From Adineta steineri (taxonomy: Eukaryota; Rotifera; Eurotatoria; Adinetida; Adinetidae), in assembly GCA_905250115.1 (NCBI GenBank), contig CAJNOI010000114.1, forward strand, positions 199,166 through 263,165: a stretch of 64,000 bases of DNA. Direction: 5' to 3'. Below the pieces are notes generated by a model. The model did no database searches. It saw only the letters and a program-made list of their open reading frames with translations, and had not been told where the DNA came from. Made by a program: the position numbers and the translations under genes. Shown in pieces: positions 13,206 through 26,700 of the stretch; positions within the stretch are counted from its first letter, which is position 1; every line of letters starts with the position of its first letter.

Positions 13206-13463
13206 ATGTCATCATCAACTACTCGTGATTTTACTGAATTTCATTTAAATAAATCTCATCCTAATTTAACTGTTTATGAAGAGAAAGAAAACGCACAAAT
13301 AGTACATCATAATTTGAAATCGATTCAATATAATAATAGCAAAATAATGACTCAATTATTTCATCATTTACATCGACCTCTTCCTTCATACTTTCGATCA
13401 CGTCAATTCAATACAAAAGAATGGTTTCTTGTACAAACTAATGATATTTTATTAGAAAAATAA
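13206..13463 (+). CDS. Small hypothetical protein
   Basis: Not recognised. From the ATG at 13206 (MSSSTTRDFTEFHLNKSHPN) it encodes 85 residues ending QTNDILLEK. The frame stays open to an ATG at 13107, but that extension is hydrophobic and precedes a possible splice acceptor near 13175, so the internal ATG is preferred. The body is polar with HHNLKSIQYNNSK and RPLPSYFRSRQFNTKEWF. No signal peptide, membrane helix or known motif is visible. Its stop is only 11 bases from the stop of the opposing gene at 13475. It may be the last exon of a larger gene or not a gene at all. Confidence 0.4.
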   Translation: MSSSTTRDFTEFHLNKSHPNLTVYEEKENAQIVHHNLKSIQYNNSKIMTQLFHHLHRPLPSYFRSRQFNTKEWFLVQTNDILLEK

Positions 13464-13474
13464 AAGTTCATTAT

Positions 13475-14943
13475 TTAAGTTTTAGCTTCTTTATTGACAT
13501 TTCCTTCTCCTTCTTCTTCTGTTCTTATAATAACAGGTGGTGGTGGTCGTGGTGGTAATTTTATTCTAGGTAATTGTCGAATTACAACACTAGGTCGAGA
13601 ATCTAGTGATCCATTCATTGATTCGATAATATTATCAACTCGATTATATGGATTGGATGGCATAGCATTTATTATAGATTTTGAAAATATACCATGTATA
13701 TCAGCATGACGATATAATGAATTATCGATTGGAAGTGGTCTAAGTAGGAAAAATTAATGAGAAATCAAAGTATAGATTTAAATTCTTCTACCTATGAGCG
13801 TCGCCTGATGTTGTATAAGCATCACCAAATTGATCATGATAGGATACAGGACCAATTTTACTCCAGTGTGTATGTCCTGTATAAAATGGAATATTTGGCT
13901 TACTTAAATGAAAAGATATATCATAAAAATAAATGAAAAAAAAAGTAAAATATACGATGAATTCATTGTATATTTTGGTTGATTAGTTCGAAGAATAGTA
14001 TAAGGCTTAAAATCAACTGCTGGATTATCAATATCTTGTAAATTAGAACCACCAATTGAACCTGAATAACCTGATATTTGATGTGCACGTGGTAATGGAG
14101 CAACACAATTAACAGGTTTTCGATAATAATTAACCTGTCGTGGTTGTGTACGATCCCATTTAAGAACATCACCTGTACGTATATCATAGAGTGATGAATG
14201 ACTTTGAGATTTTAGAAATGGATCAGCACTATTAGCTTCATATTTTGCTGGTGAATCTTAGGTTTGTTATTAAAACAGATTATTTAATTCAGTATTTTAA
14301 AAAAATCTTACCGGATTTCGTCATAAAGTTTTGTTGCGATGCTGAACTATAGGTTAGATCAGGTTGAGATGTAAAAGAAACCTGACTTTGAATATAATCG
14401 TCATTGGAAACTGATCGATCAGTCAAACAGGAAGCAACTTCATTGTTAGGTCCTAATTCATGTCTGAAAAAATTATATTATTCTTATATATCGATTCGAA
14501 GTTTTTTTCTTAGATCTTACAAACCGAAATGTAGTAATCGTTGTAGGATAATTCTGTAGTGTTGTTAGTTCATTTGAAATACTTCGTTGAGGATTAACTT
14601 GAACCTTTTCCTGTGTGAGATTTCCTGTCGATTTATTAAACATATCGAATGGTCGCTGATAGGCTGTTCTAATCGGTGGAAAAGAACTGTTGTTTTCTTG
14701 TTTACGTACAATATTTTCAAAATATCCTTGTGTTCCATAACCCCCCACATTTGAACTATCCAAATGAAGACTAGTATTGACATTAGGTGCTCGTTGTAAA
14801 TGATACTGACGTTTAGCTAGATTTTTATCAATAATGACGCGAGTATTACCGTCATTATTACGATAGAATGCATCTGAACTTGTTCTAGTTAAATGACTCG
14901 AACCCTCTGAACAAAAACGACGTGGTGATACAACTTGTGCCAT
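13475..14943 (-). CDS. Unrecognised multi-exon protein, low-complexity and basic
   Basis: Not recognised with confidence. Reading leftward, exon 1 (14943 to about 14525) starts MAQVVSPRRFCSEGSSHLTR and contains YGTQGYFENIVRKQ. It is joined through a GTTTGT donor to HELGPNNEVASCLTDRS. The following exons give DSPAKYEANSADPFLKSQS, SLYDIRTGDVLKWDRTQPRQ, HQISGYSGSIGGSNLQD, KPNIPFYTGHTHWSKIGPVS and DAYTTSGDAHRPLPID. The C-terminal exon holds a proline run (KLPPRPPPPVIIRTEEEGEG). The GYSG and FYTGHTHW elements resemble short repeats seen in ciliary microtubule-inner proteins, which is a suggestion only. No signal peptide or membrane segment is present. The fit of frames across five exons supports a real gene. 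Confidence 0.7.
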
Positions 14944-15521
14944 AATCCACCGAGAAAACTACTAAATGTAAACTATTGCCATTCTCATGTTAAAATACTT
15001 GACAACAATTGCTATTGTTTTCGTTTTAATAGTTTCAATGTCGCTAGTAAATTAATAAATTTTAGAGACCTCTGTAGAAAATCACGATTAATCAAGGACA
15101 AAAATGTGTAAACGAGATGTCTCTATGACTATGCAATACAATGGAAACCATCAAAAATCAAATCACAACGATGAGAACTTAATGAATGAATACGTTCAGT
15201 TCAAATGATACAATTTCAGATTTTATACATTAGTCGTTTATAGAAATACTTATTCATATGTATCTGTAAATAATCTTTAACAGTATATAATTGGCAAATA
15301 TAGAGGGGGCAGTTCGCGATTGACATATATATATATATATTATAATTATGTAAACAAATAGATCAATCATTCGAAACTTTTCTGCATCAACATGTTTAAT
15401 GACACATAAAAGAAATATTTTTTTATTATTAAAAACAATTTTCTATACAAAAAACAGAAACAACGACTAGTAAACACACGCACGCACACACACACACGCG
15501 CACACTTAAGTTTTACAATAA
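14944..15521. other. Intergenic region with TA and CA microsatellites
   Basis: 578 bases between the start of the unrecognised minus-strand gene and the protocadherin stop. A TA run lies at about 15326-15341 and a CA-rich run at about 15475-15505, just after the protocadherin stop. No gene or RNA is recognisable. Confidence 0.6.
15475..15505 (+). repeat. CA dinucleotide microsatellite with CG interruptions
   Basis: Alternating CA with a few CG steps, lying within the probable 3' untranslated region of the protocadherin gene. Confidence 0.8.
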
Positions 15522-18500
15522 TTATACAATACTAGCTCGTGTCTGGTAATCAGATGTATTATTATACCATTCGAAATTACTAGATGATGAATTTGATGTT
15601 ACTATATGATTTTTATCATCATTTGATATCGATGATTTTGTAAGCATTTTATCAAGTAAAATAATTCCATTAAGTAATGGTGGTGGTTGTGGTAATTTTG
15701 ATTGCATATCTTTCGTTGATTGATTAAGCATAGTTTGTAAAGTTGGAAAACCATTTGATTCATTTCGAGAACAATCTGTTAATAGAACAGGTGTAGCTCT
15801 ACTTGTTATTGTTATATCACGTTTATGATGTTTTGGTAATGTACTAAATGTTGAAGTTGTATTTTGAATTGAATTAGAACAAGTATCATTTGTTTGTGAT
15901 TGAAGACAAATATTTTTTAAGGATTGACGTCGTGGTGATTTTCGAGTAAGAGTCGTAAGTGCAGATACAGTTGATGAGGAAGGCTGATGCTGTTGATGAT
16001 GGTGATGATGATGTTGATGTGAACGATCAAGATCAGATGTCGATGATGATCCATTATTATAAGGACAAGAAAGTAAAGATGAAGAAAATTCACCGTCAGT
16101 TGTTGATGGACTATTACCAGATGGTGCCTGAGAATTCTAAAAGAAAGATTTATATCAAATTGAAAGACAAAAAATTTTTAGTCATCTTTATCTAATAGAA
16201 ATCGAGAAGGTCACTAGTAACCACATGGCTATACTATATTCATTGTGCTCAGTTGAGCAAAAAAACAATCATCATCACTCGATTGATCATATGTATACGT
16301 ATCCAACTAAAGGTCACTCTATTCAAAGTGTTGATATACACACTCCACATCCAAACAGAAAAAGAAAGTATTGACACTTTCAAGATATAAACATATCTAT
16401 GCATAACTTACTTTTCTTTGTTTAGCAATAACAGTATAATTATTATTATGAATCGACGGTAAAATGACTGTTGCTGTTGTTGTTTTTGTTTGTGGACTAT
16501 TTTGTTTTGATTTATAATCATCATTAACAATTAATCTACTACCATATAATTTTTTTTGTACATTTTTTTTAATACATAAATAATAAATAATTAAAAAACA
16601 AAGTAAACAAAGTGTTATAAATATGAAAATAAATATAAATAATATTGGAAATTTTTTTAATGTTTTACTCATATTATTAAATAAATATAAACCTAATGGA
16701 TTATTTTGATAAATAATAATATGTAAATATTTTTTTGTTTCATATTGAAAATTTTTAGCTAAAAGTTCAATTGTATATGTACCAGGTAATATTGATGAAT
16801 TTTTTAACCACAAAGAATTATTAAAACCAATATAAAAATGTTCATTATTAGAACTTAATAATTGAATTAATGAATTATTTCCTATATCATTATCACGTAT
16901 AATTATATCGGTTATAAATTGTGAGGATAGATTATTAATATCAATACGTTGTGAATGATCATCAGAAAGTATATGACGAATTTCATTTGAATTAGGCCAA
17001 ATAAATATCGGAGGATTATCATTAATATCCCTAATAAAAAAAAGATAAGTGAATTTTAAATACAAGAAAAAGAATATTAATCATACTGAATTTTAATTGT
17101 TACAGTTGTTGATCCAATTGTTGAATTATCTGTTGCAATAACTGTTAATTTATATTCATCTTGTAATTCTCTATCAAATATATATTGTGTCCAAATTTTT
17201 CCATTTTGATCAATAATAAATAAATCTTCATGATTACCTAATGAATAATTAATTATATCTCCATAATCTTTATCATATGCTTTAACTTGTCCAATAAATT
17301 TTATTGTTTCATTTTCATTTATTAAAAATTCATAATGATCATGTTCAAATACGGGTGAATATTCATTGATATTAATTATATTTATTTGTATATTTACAAA
17401 TGATTCAAGTGATGGTTGACCATGATCATTTGCACGAACTTGAAATTTATATTCACGTTTATATTCATAATCGAATGATGTATTTGTTGATATAATACCA
17501 TCATTTGATGTTATAGAAAAAAAGGATGATGATGGAATTATTGTATAGGTTATTTGTCCATTGACACCTTGATCATAATCAAAAGCATTGACTTGACCAA
17601 TAATTGTTGGTATACGATTATTTTCAATTAAATCAAATGTATAATTTGTTTTAAATTCAGGTTTTTGATCGTTTATATCTGTTATATTTAATTCAAATGT
17701 CATTGAACGACGTAAACTTGGTTGACCAAAATCACGTGCACGTAATTCAACTTCATAGAATGATATTGTTTCACGATCAAATTGACGAAATGATTTAACA
17801 GCATAATAATTTAAACGAATTGTTTCAAGATAAAATAAACGATGTGGTTCTACTGTTAATTGTGACTAGAAGAAAAAAAGAGAAGATACAGTTTTACTAT
17901 TGTAGTATACTACTGACTAAAGAAGAATTAGATTATAACATACTTTTCCATAATCGCTCGAATCTTGATCATCTACAGTAACAAAAGCTATCGGTAAATT
18001 AATATCAAATGATTCTTTAACATAAGCCATATTTCCATCAGAATTATGTTCAAATATTGGATTAAATTTCATTTGTATCGAAGGCGCATGATCATTTTGA
18101 TCAAGAACATATACATATATAGTACATGTATCACTCAATGAATTTATTCCATTATCATATACTTCAACTTTCAATTGATATGATTTATGTAATTCATAAT
18201 CAAGTGCTTGATCTAATGTTAATATACCTGTTATTTTATCCAAACGAAATAAACCATTATAATCATTTTCTAATATATAACGTAATTCAGCATTTGAAGC
18301 AATATCATTATCAATTGCATGAATTTTAAGTAAATATTCCGGTATAGTATTTTCTGCAACACTAATATTATAAGTAGGTGATTCAAATTTTGGTGGAGAA
18401 TCATTAATATCACTGCAAAAAATGAGAAAAAAGTATAAAGTAAAAAAACAATCATTTTTTTTTCTTTACGTTATTTCAATAGTTAAAATTTGTGTACCAA

Positions 18501-19182
18501 TATTTGGCGGATGACCGCGATCAATAGCTATTAATTTAAATATATATTTTTCAATACTTTCTCGATCTAATTTTTCTTTAACAATTAATTCTAATTCACG
18601 ACTTTGACTATCATAAACAATTGAAAATTGATATTGTTCATATCCATTGATTGTTTCTAAACGATAATTATCAATTCCATATGGCGGTGAATCTAAATCA
18701 ATAGCTGTTTCAAGTGGTATTCGATGACCAATTGGAACATTTTCAGCCATGAATATTTTCGCTTCTGTTTGAGAAAATTTCGGTATCATATCATTTATAT
18801 CATGACATGATATTGGTTGAGATAAAATATAATTAAATGGTGTTTGATTAAGATTAACAGTTAATGTTAATGTAAAATTACATTGAAGAACATTTCCGCC
18901 TAAACATAAACGTTTTCGAACATAATCTTCTCGATCTAAACGTGATTTTAAACGTATATATCCATTAATATATTCAAATGGTTGACTTGGTTGACTATGA
19001 AGTAATGCAGCTTGATATGGATATACATCTAATGTTTGAAATATTGGACGAAGATCAGCAACAACTGATAATAATGGACTTTCTTCAAATATTGATACAG
19101 GTGAAAGAATTTGTGAAACAATTGAATACGAATATAAGATAAAAAAATTTATCAATAGAAATAACCTGAATAACATGTTCAT
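15522..19182 (-). CDS. Protocadherin-like cell adhesion receptor
   Basis: A single-pass calcium-dependent adhesion protein. Five exons (18470-19182, 17944-18412, 17087-17865, 16412-17030, 15522-16136) sum to 1064 codons. The start MNMLFRLFLLINFFILYSYS is a signal peptide; an in-frame ATG at 19209 adds nine residues. The ectodomain has cadherin repeats with LDRE (SRLDREDY, EKLDRESIEKY, FDRELQDEY) and the linker motifs DINDMIPKF, DINDSPPKFESP, DQNDHAPSIQM, DINDQKPEF, ININEYSPVF and DINDNPPIFIW. DQDSSDYGK and DYDQGVNGQI are typical calcium-binding loops. A membrane helix FPILFIFIFIFITLCLLCFL follows, with a cytoplasmic tail of about 250 residues. The tail has a His/Gln run (HQHHHHHHQQHQ), TRKSPRRQSLKN and ends YQTRASIV. 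The organisation, with few large exons and no laminin or EGF domains, is protocadherin-like (delta/PCDH type). No catenin-binding motif was recognised in the tail. Confidence 0.88.
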
Positions 19183-19209
19183 AATGTATTGAGTATAAGA
19201 AACGGACAA

Positions 19210-22200
19210 ACATACAACTATCTATAACGGAAAGAGGAAGAAAGAGAGAAGGAGAAAAAGAAAAGGAAAAGGAAAGAGAGGAAACAGCACAAATCAAAGG
19301 TATTAAGTAGAAAAGAGTGCTCTTTTAGATTTAGGCTTTTTTCTCTCCAGTGATTGTTTATCGATGAATTTTTAATGTAATAGTCTTAAAACTAGTACAC
19401 ATTTCTCTATGTTAAATGTCTTTAGTTTGTTTGTTGGTAATAATGATGGATACGACAAGTGAGCGTCTGTCTCGCTTATAATATAGTTCAAGGTTTCTTA
19501 GTAATACAGGAAATTATTGTATATAAGGCGGAATTCTTTTTTTTTCTTCTTCTCCTTTATGCATGAACGAAGTATTCGTCGTCACGCAATTATATGAGTT
19601 CGTTCATTCATAGTTCTTATCTCCATGTGATTTGTTCAATTGTATTTACCCGTCTCATCATACACAAGAGACAATAATTTTTTATGCAATAAACGGAAAT
19701 AATCTATCCGTTAAATTTCAATAGAATAGAAAAGATGAGACTTTTTTTTTTCTCTTCTTTTCAACATGATCTGTTTATTTCTTGCAACATCGATCGTCTG
19801 TTTATCTCTTCTTTTCTCTTATACAGATGGATATAAAAATGAAGCCATATGTAATGAATTCTCTATTTCTATAGGGCAATAATCATCTCTTTGAACAACA
19901 TTAGAGATTTATGGTTGAGAATATATGTCCATACGTTAGGTGTTGGATAGTAAATTGAATAAGTCGTTCTTTCAACTTGTGTAATGATTATTGATATATG
20001 AGAGTGGTCACATATGGACCTAAACATATAGTCAAAATAAACGTACAACGATTAAGCTCTAATTGATGGGATGTCATCAAGATACATAATCATCCTAGTG
20101 AACATGGTATGAATCTTCTTCTTCTTCTTGATATTACAACATTGCATGTCTATTTATTAAGATGAAATTGACACATGCAATATAACATGGAGAGCTAATG
20201 ACGCATTTACTTCAAACTTATTATAGTTTACCTTGACTATAAAAAGAAACGAAAGGATTATTGTTTAAAATTGCATGTTAATTGTAATCATAATCATTTT
20301 TATAAAGCAAAAGAAAAACGGTGACCACCACAGGAATCAATCTAGCTAAAAATTAATCTTATGTAAGATAGACAGAAGACGAAGAAGAAGAAAAAAAGAG
20401 ATGATCAATGAATGTACTTGTAACAGCAGTATCTCTTCCCACCATAAATTTTTTTGTTTAATATATATATATGAGATTGTTTCTTTCTTATTGCACGCGT
20501 CTTTTGTTCTGGTCAAATTAACTCGTTAATCGATATGTTGGGAAAAACTAATGAAATCACTCTTTTTTTTTGTTTCTTTCATATAGTAAAAAAAGTGTTA
20601 AGATTCATATATGAACAATAAAAGAAAATATATATATGCAATATATATAGATCATGTCAGTTACTCTTATTTCGAATTAACAAAATCATGATTACATCAT
20701 CGATATCCTAATGTGTTCATAAATGTCAATTGTGCGTTAAAAACACAGCATGTATGAACGTGAAAAGACATCATTGTATGTACGTTTGTCAATATTACAG
20801 CCTTGTAATGAACAAGCATGTGGTGTTAGTAGCAAACAAAAATCATCTAATGATTATTTCTCTTTTCTTTACAAAAGCAATAATAAAGTTCAAATACGAT
20901 ACTTAACGTTTCATACTAATGTTAATATCTCTGTCAAGCACAATGAATCAGTGATCAATTGGCGTGTGTATAAAAGGCGGGCAGATGACTAGTGTGTAAC
21001 ATGTCAACGCGTATGCAATCAAAAATGGACATTTTCTTCTTCAAGGATGGACGATTTAATGCTGTTGATGGGACTCGTGGGAATGCACCTGTTTGACTAA
21101 AATAAAATAGAAATGTCAATCTATGTGCATATGTTATAAATATTCTATTTCAATAGATGTGATGACCATACCTTGATACTTATGTTCCATTTAGAACATC
21201 CACTTAGAAAAATAATATTGTTTATTGCTCGTGCTGTTCTTTTTTTTATCTTTCAAATGAATCTTTATTTCGAACAAAATTAGATATAAAAAGTGTGTTT
21301 AATTGATATAATAAAAGGTGAAAAGAATTTTATCGTTATTATAAAAACTGTGTTAAGTTACGCTTGTTTATTTTTATATTGAACCAATGTGTGTGTGCTC
21401 TTTTTTTTTCTTAACTCTGATTAACACATAGAATAATATGTATGAGATATATATATATTTTTCATGGGAGAAATATCAGCTGTTTTTATATGTTGAGATA
21501 ATCTTGTCTTTTCAACAATAGAAATAGATTGTTTAAATTTATGTTTCATAATCATCAGATTGAGAATAGAAGCAAGAATTGAACAAAAAAATATGTAAAT
21601 AACTGAAGATTTATTTATAGGATATTATATATGTATTGAAGTTTCATCAATTGTATCATTATTACATTCATGGTTGAACGAATTGTGTGAGATAGTTTTT
21701 AGAATTTGTTGAGATTTATTAAAAAATCTAGACAAATATTTTACTAATCAGTTTTTGGTATATACTAGTTTGATTTTTATTTTTTTCCACTCTATGCTCT
21801 AAAAAAGAACGGTAGATTTTGATCAAAATATTGATTGTCGCTACACTCATATTGAAAATTTCATGCTGTAGTTTTTAATATAATAAAATCCGTCTTCGAT
21901 ATTCGTCTGTCAGATAATAAATGATTTATTTTACTAAACAAAAACTAATCATGTATTTTATAATAAGTTCAATTAAATATCAATAAGCCTTGATATGTCA
22001 GTTATTATAGCACGTTTTATTTTTCTACTATTATCTACCGATTATATACATACACACTATTAATAAATACAAAAAAATATATCATCAAAATATGAATAAC
22101 AACAGTCACGAGTTTTTTGTTTTTTTGCAATATAACATCACATACATCAATCATCGAATTACTATGAGATTGTTGACTTAAAATAAAAGACATTCTTTTC

Positions 22201-23639
22201 GTCTGTACGTCAAGATATGTAAATCGATAGGAAAATATGTTAAAATCTTATGCAAATATAAACCTAGATAAATAAATAAATAAATATTTTGTTATTGAAT
22301 ACATAAGCTGGTTTTCTCCTCCTCGTTGTTTACACTTCATTTATAATTAATAATGAATATATCGATTCATAGATGAAAATAACAAAATAATATAGATACG
22401 AAAAGAAGAAAAAAACAAGGATATTCGACAATCAAAATAATAAAAACAATGATGAATCACAGAATCACGAGATATAATTATGTTTATTTTATTCATATTA
22501 AAAAATACCATTCCTATACTCCCACTCAAGTCTGGTTTATACAGTATTTTTTGATTTCTTTGCCTCAACTAAACAGAATGTAATTACTATGTGAATATTG
22601 AATCTAAACATGTATTTATGGTCTATTCAGATTTTTTGACAAGTATATTATAATACGTCTTTATTTAAGAAAAAGTCTAGCTAAAATGTTTATAAAAAGA
22701 AGGTTAGAAATAAAAAAGAAATGTTGAATAATGATTCTTCACATTTTATGAAGACAGAATACTTATGTTTGAAGTAAAAGTTACAATTTTTAGTAGTACT
22801 TTTGAAGATAGGAAATCTTTTTTTTCTTTTGATATGATCTTCTATTAGTTATAAAATTCAAGTTGTGTAAAGTTACTTTTTGAAACACCTTTTTTTTTCT
22901 CTCCTATTAGATCTATTATCTTAATTCGTTACGATAGCTCAATCAATCATATGTTTACTACACTTATTATTTTTGTCATATTAAAATGCAATATAAAGAA
23001 TAAATATATCTGAGGAAGTATTTTCAATTACTACGCACATTCAAGTACTCAATCATATGACAAGGACATCTCTCTAATTAAACAGTTTATAGTATTTATA
23101 AAGTATTTTTCGCAATTAGATGAAATGAGCCGAATAAGTAGACATCACACAATCTTGACAGGGTTGTTTTTCAATAATTACATTATTTGAAATCAAATAC
23201 ATGTCCTTCATAATATAATACATTTCAAATTACTAATAAATATTTTTCCCTTTCTGGGAATCTTTATTGAACTTTGTTAAGAACAGATATCAATATATAT
23301 ATATATCTATGATAATTAGAATATATGTGACAAAATATGCACTTTAAGATAGTTTTCTGATATAAACTGTTTTCTTTCTTTTGTACGTCATTTAATAAAC
23401 ATAAACCGTTTTTTAATTAATTAACTAAAACGAACTCACATGTCAGGGACAATAAATGATGTAAGAAAAAAAAACAGACCAAGGTGATGACATCAAAAAA
23501 TACTTTTCTTTTCTCTTCGAATAAGTTATGCATGGTTAAAGTTTCGCTTCAATGATTTTCTTTCGAGACACATTCAATATATAAAATAAAAAAAAGTGTC
23601 AGTACTTTTTACAAAATCATAGTTTTATCAATAGATACA
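19210..23639. other. Large intergenic region
   Basis: About 4.4 kb, the longest gene-poor stretch of the window, between the start of the protocadherin gene and the histidine phosphatase gene, so it holds two divergent promoters. It is AT-rich with many TA and homopolymer runs. Short frames (for example about 20750-20992) show no domain or codon signature. No inverted repeat or RNA gene was recognised by eye. Confidence 0.6.
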
Positions 23640-24500
23640 ATGAATCAACAACAATTACATAGACCTCGTATTATTATAATGCGACATTCTGAACGATTAG
23701 ATTTCGTTTTAAAAAATAATAATTGGCCACAAGAAGTTTTTATTAATGGAGTTTATTCACCAAATGTCACACAAATGCCAACTGTTTTACCAATACGAGC
23801 AAATCCACATGAATATTCTCTTGATACACCATTGTCAAGACATGGTAAAGCTCATGCTTATCATACAGGTGAATTTTTTCGTTCACTTGGTTTAATACCA
23901 CATCGTGTTTATACATCACCAGCAATGCGATGCGTTCAAACAGCTGATTCTGTACTCGAAGGTCTAGGTAGGCGTGAACGAGCACCATTACGAGTTGATC
24001 TTGCTCTTCATGAACCAACTAAACGAAATTTACCATTACAACCAGCTGAATTTTTTGCATCAGCTGGATTTTTTGTTGATATAAGTTATCAACCTGTATT
24101 AGCACCATCAAATAATACAATTATTGTACGTGAAACACGTTTAGCTTATTATAGACGAATGTATGCTGTTTTAAAGAGAATTACGAGAAAACTTATTAGT
24201 CAAAATATGAAAATAACTGCATCATCACCAACACCACCAACAATTCTTATTGTTACACATCGACCATGTGTTACATTACTTGCTGCTATGTTAAATCTTG
24301 ATGCTGTAGATGATAAATTAGGTTATCTTAATGAAATGGAAACTAATAAACGTGGTGAAGTTAATTTTCTTTCTATGATTATTGCTGAATATGATGCAGC
24401 AACTGGTACATGGGTATTCTTATCGGATTTTCCTCAATTACCAACAACTCCATTATTATCAGCAAATGTTTTAATGAATGCATTGAAAATTGCTGATTAG
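23640..24500 (+). CDS. Histidine phosphatase superfamily protein, UBASH3-like
   Basis: A phosphoglycerate-mutase-fold phosphatase that works through a phosphohistidine intermediate; UBASH3 (Sts) relatives dephosphorylate protein tyrosines. The intronless frame gives 286 residues. The catalytic N-terminal motif is IIIMRHSERLDFVL (family RHGER, here RHSER). HEYSLDTPLSRHGKAHAYHT follows, then YTSPAMRCVQTADSVLEGLG, where the Arg contacts phosphate, and VDLALHEP. The second catalytic His is in ILIVTHRPCVTLLAAML. It covers only the phosphatase domain; the UBA and SH3 domains of vertebrate UBASH3 are absent, as in many invertebrate relatives. Start chosen as the first ATG, with AT-rich leader before it and AATAAA about 30 bases after the stop. 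The absence of introns contrasts with most neighbours and could reflect retroposition or transfer. Substrate is unknown. Confidence 0.85.
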   Translation: MNQQQLHRPRIIIMRHSERLDFVLKNNNWPQEVFINGVYSPNVTQMPTVLPIRANPHEYSLDTPLSRHGKAHAYHTGEFFRSLGLIPHRVYTSPAMRCVQTADSVLEGLGRRERAPLRVDLALHEPTKRNLPLQPAEFFASAGFFVDISYQPVLAPSNNTIIVRETRLAYYRRMYAVLKRITRKLISQNMKITASSPTPPTILIVTHRPCVTLLAAMLNLDAVDDKLGYLNEMETNKRGEVNFLSMIIAEYDAATGTWVFLSDFPQLPTTPLLSANVLMNALKIAD

Positions 24501-26700
24501 CATGTATATCATTTTTCTTGAATTTATTTTAATAAAAATAAAAAAACGAGCGAGCGAATGAGATATTTACTCTCATTGGTTGATTTATCCATTAGAGGCT
24601 GGATATAATTATTTATGGCTATGTAAAGTAGCGATGTCGCTCTTTTTATTTCTTTTTCTCTGTTCTTTTTGACTTAATAAACATTCGTTTGTTCCTCTAT
24701 CGATCATGTATGTTCCGGCTTTTTTTTGTTGTTTAGTAGAACTAACTTTTACAAAGATTTTCTTTTACTCATGTATTTAAGATTGATGTTAAAATTTCAT
24801 CTAAAATTCCTGTTGTGTCCATTCATTTCCATAGTTTAATTTGTATATCTAACAAACAGGTGAGAAGTCTTTCAATTTTTTATTAAATTTTTTTTCTTTT
24901 CGTTTTCAAAAAAAAAAAAGAAGAGATGTGAATAACATAGAAATGTGAATATATTTTCTTTTGTACTTTGGGTGATTATTATTATGATTAAAAATGTCTG
25001 TTTATTTCCCATTTGGATTTATGCCAAGACAAAAAAAACACAGATGAACATCTATACTGTTCAATTAGAAGCCTGTTCGATGTCGTCGTCGTCCGTTCTC
25101 TTTCTTTTCTCTTGGCTAGACAACAAATTGTAGCTTTCTCTCTCTTTTTTCGCGTCTTTAGTCATTCTCTTCTTGGTCAACGTCCATTGTCGGTCAATGC
25201 ACGTCTACTCAATATAGGAGTGAATAAGAGAGAGAGAGAACGAGAAGAGAAGAGAGAAAAGGGGACAGAAAGAAAGTTTTGAATATAATGAGTATGCGGT
25301 CGGACGCACGCGTTTCGGAGCTACTGTTACTGCCGCTTTCGGGCGTTAGTACACTTCTCTGGTTGTATTAAGTGCGCATGAAAAAAGATGCGTTGAATGA
25401 GAAGAAAAAAAAAAGCATTCAAACCAATAAGTTCGACTTGAAATATGCAGAGAGTAAATGAATCATGGTGGTAAGCGATCTCTTTTGTTTCGTGGCTGAT
25501 GCATTTGTTCATTCAAGGTTTTCCTTTTCTGGTTGCTTCCCAGCACACATAAAATAGTAGACTTGTCATATTTTCTTTCCGGTTCTCTCATTTTCTCTTT
25601 TGCGTGCAGTCAAGTGTGTGTGAGATGGACTCAATTCGAGAGAAAGAGAACAAGTCTATTTACCGAATACGAGAAAAATCATGCATTCGCGTTGGCTCCC
25701 ATATGCATTATATCTTATAGAATACGATAGTAAAGAAAAAATCATTACATACTGCTTACACGACAGACAAATAGGATGCACGATCAATCGAACGAGTATA
25801 TGTGAGTGAGTGGTGCTGATTAATAGGCAGATAAACATTCACTGTGGGCGTTAGTAAACTTGTGTGTATATATATATATATATATGTATAGAAGACGTAT
25901 AAACCTATATAAAGTTCTATTTGCTTACGTAGAAGGTGTCTATACACATATGACCAGGCGTTTTTGTTTTGCTTGTATCCCTCGAGCAAACTAAGACATC
26001 TATAGTAGTGAAAGATTAATACATCGAACGAAAGAGGTTAGATTTAGTATTCGTACATACAATCTTCTCAAAGGATTCATAGCACTATTTATTTCGTTAT
26101 GATTGAGTTTCTTTTTTATCGAGGTCGAATCGCAGATGTATGCATCGTCAAGAAATCATTTTGATACCTTTATGCATTTCTATATATATATATATATGTA
26201 TATGTATATATATATTATGCAAATTTATTTCCTCATTTGACCTTTATTTCGACTTGTTGGACATGACAAGATCGATTAATAATCCATGTTTTATCCTGTA
26301 AAAAAAGACCAGACATCAACTAAATAAAAAATCTATTTCTCACAAGAAGGCCAACATGTTGTTCTTTTTTCTTGTTCTTTCTCTTTTTCTTCTTACTTGT
26401 ATTCGCTCGATTGAATATGCAAACGAGCCGTAACTTCTTGAGTATTGGTGTCAAACTGTTACATAAGGATATTTTGCCAAGTGTCACCTGCCATTTGTTA
26501 CTTAGTGAAGAGATCTCTCCCTCTCTCTTCTCTCTTTTATTCTCTTTGTCTCTCTTGTATTCGCTTGCTCTTTCTTTTTGCGAAAAGCAAACATCTATCA
26601 ATTGTTTGACATTTACTCTATCTGATCTAATCGAATAACCTTTTTTTGCTTTTATTCTAGTCTTTTCTTCTATTAAACATCGTATAGATAATTCTAACAA
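24501..26700. other. Intergenic region upstream of the delta-catenin gene
   Basis: About 2.2 kb. AATAAA at about 24531 fits the phosphatase 3' end. GA-rich tracts (about 25226-25275) and TA repeats (about 25867-25885 and 26181-26215) occur upstream of the catenin start. Open frames on either strand are low-complexity and not called. Confidence 0.6.
26181..26215 (+). repeat. TA dinucleotide microsatellite
   Basis: A TA run with TGTA interruptions in the delta-catenin upstream region. A second TA run lies at about 25867-25885. Confidence 0.8.
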
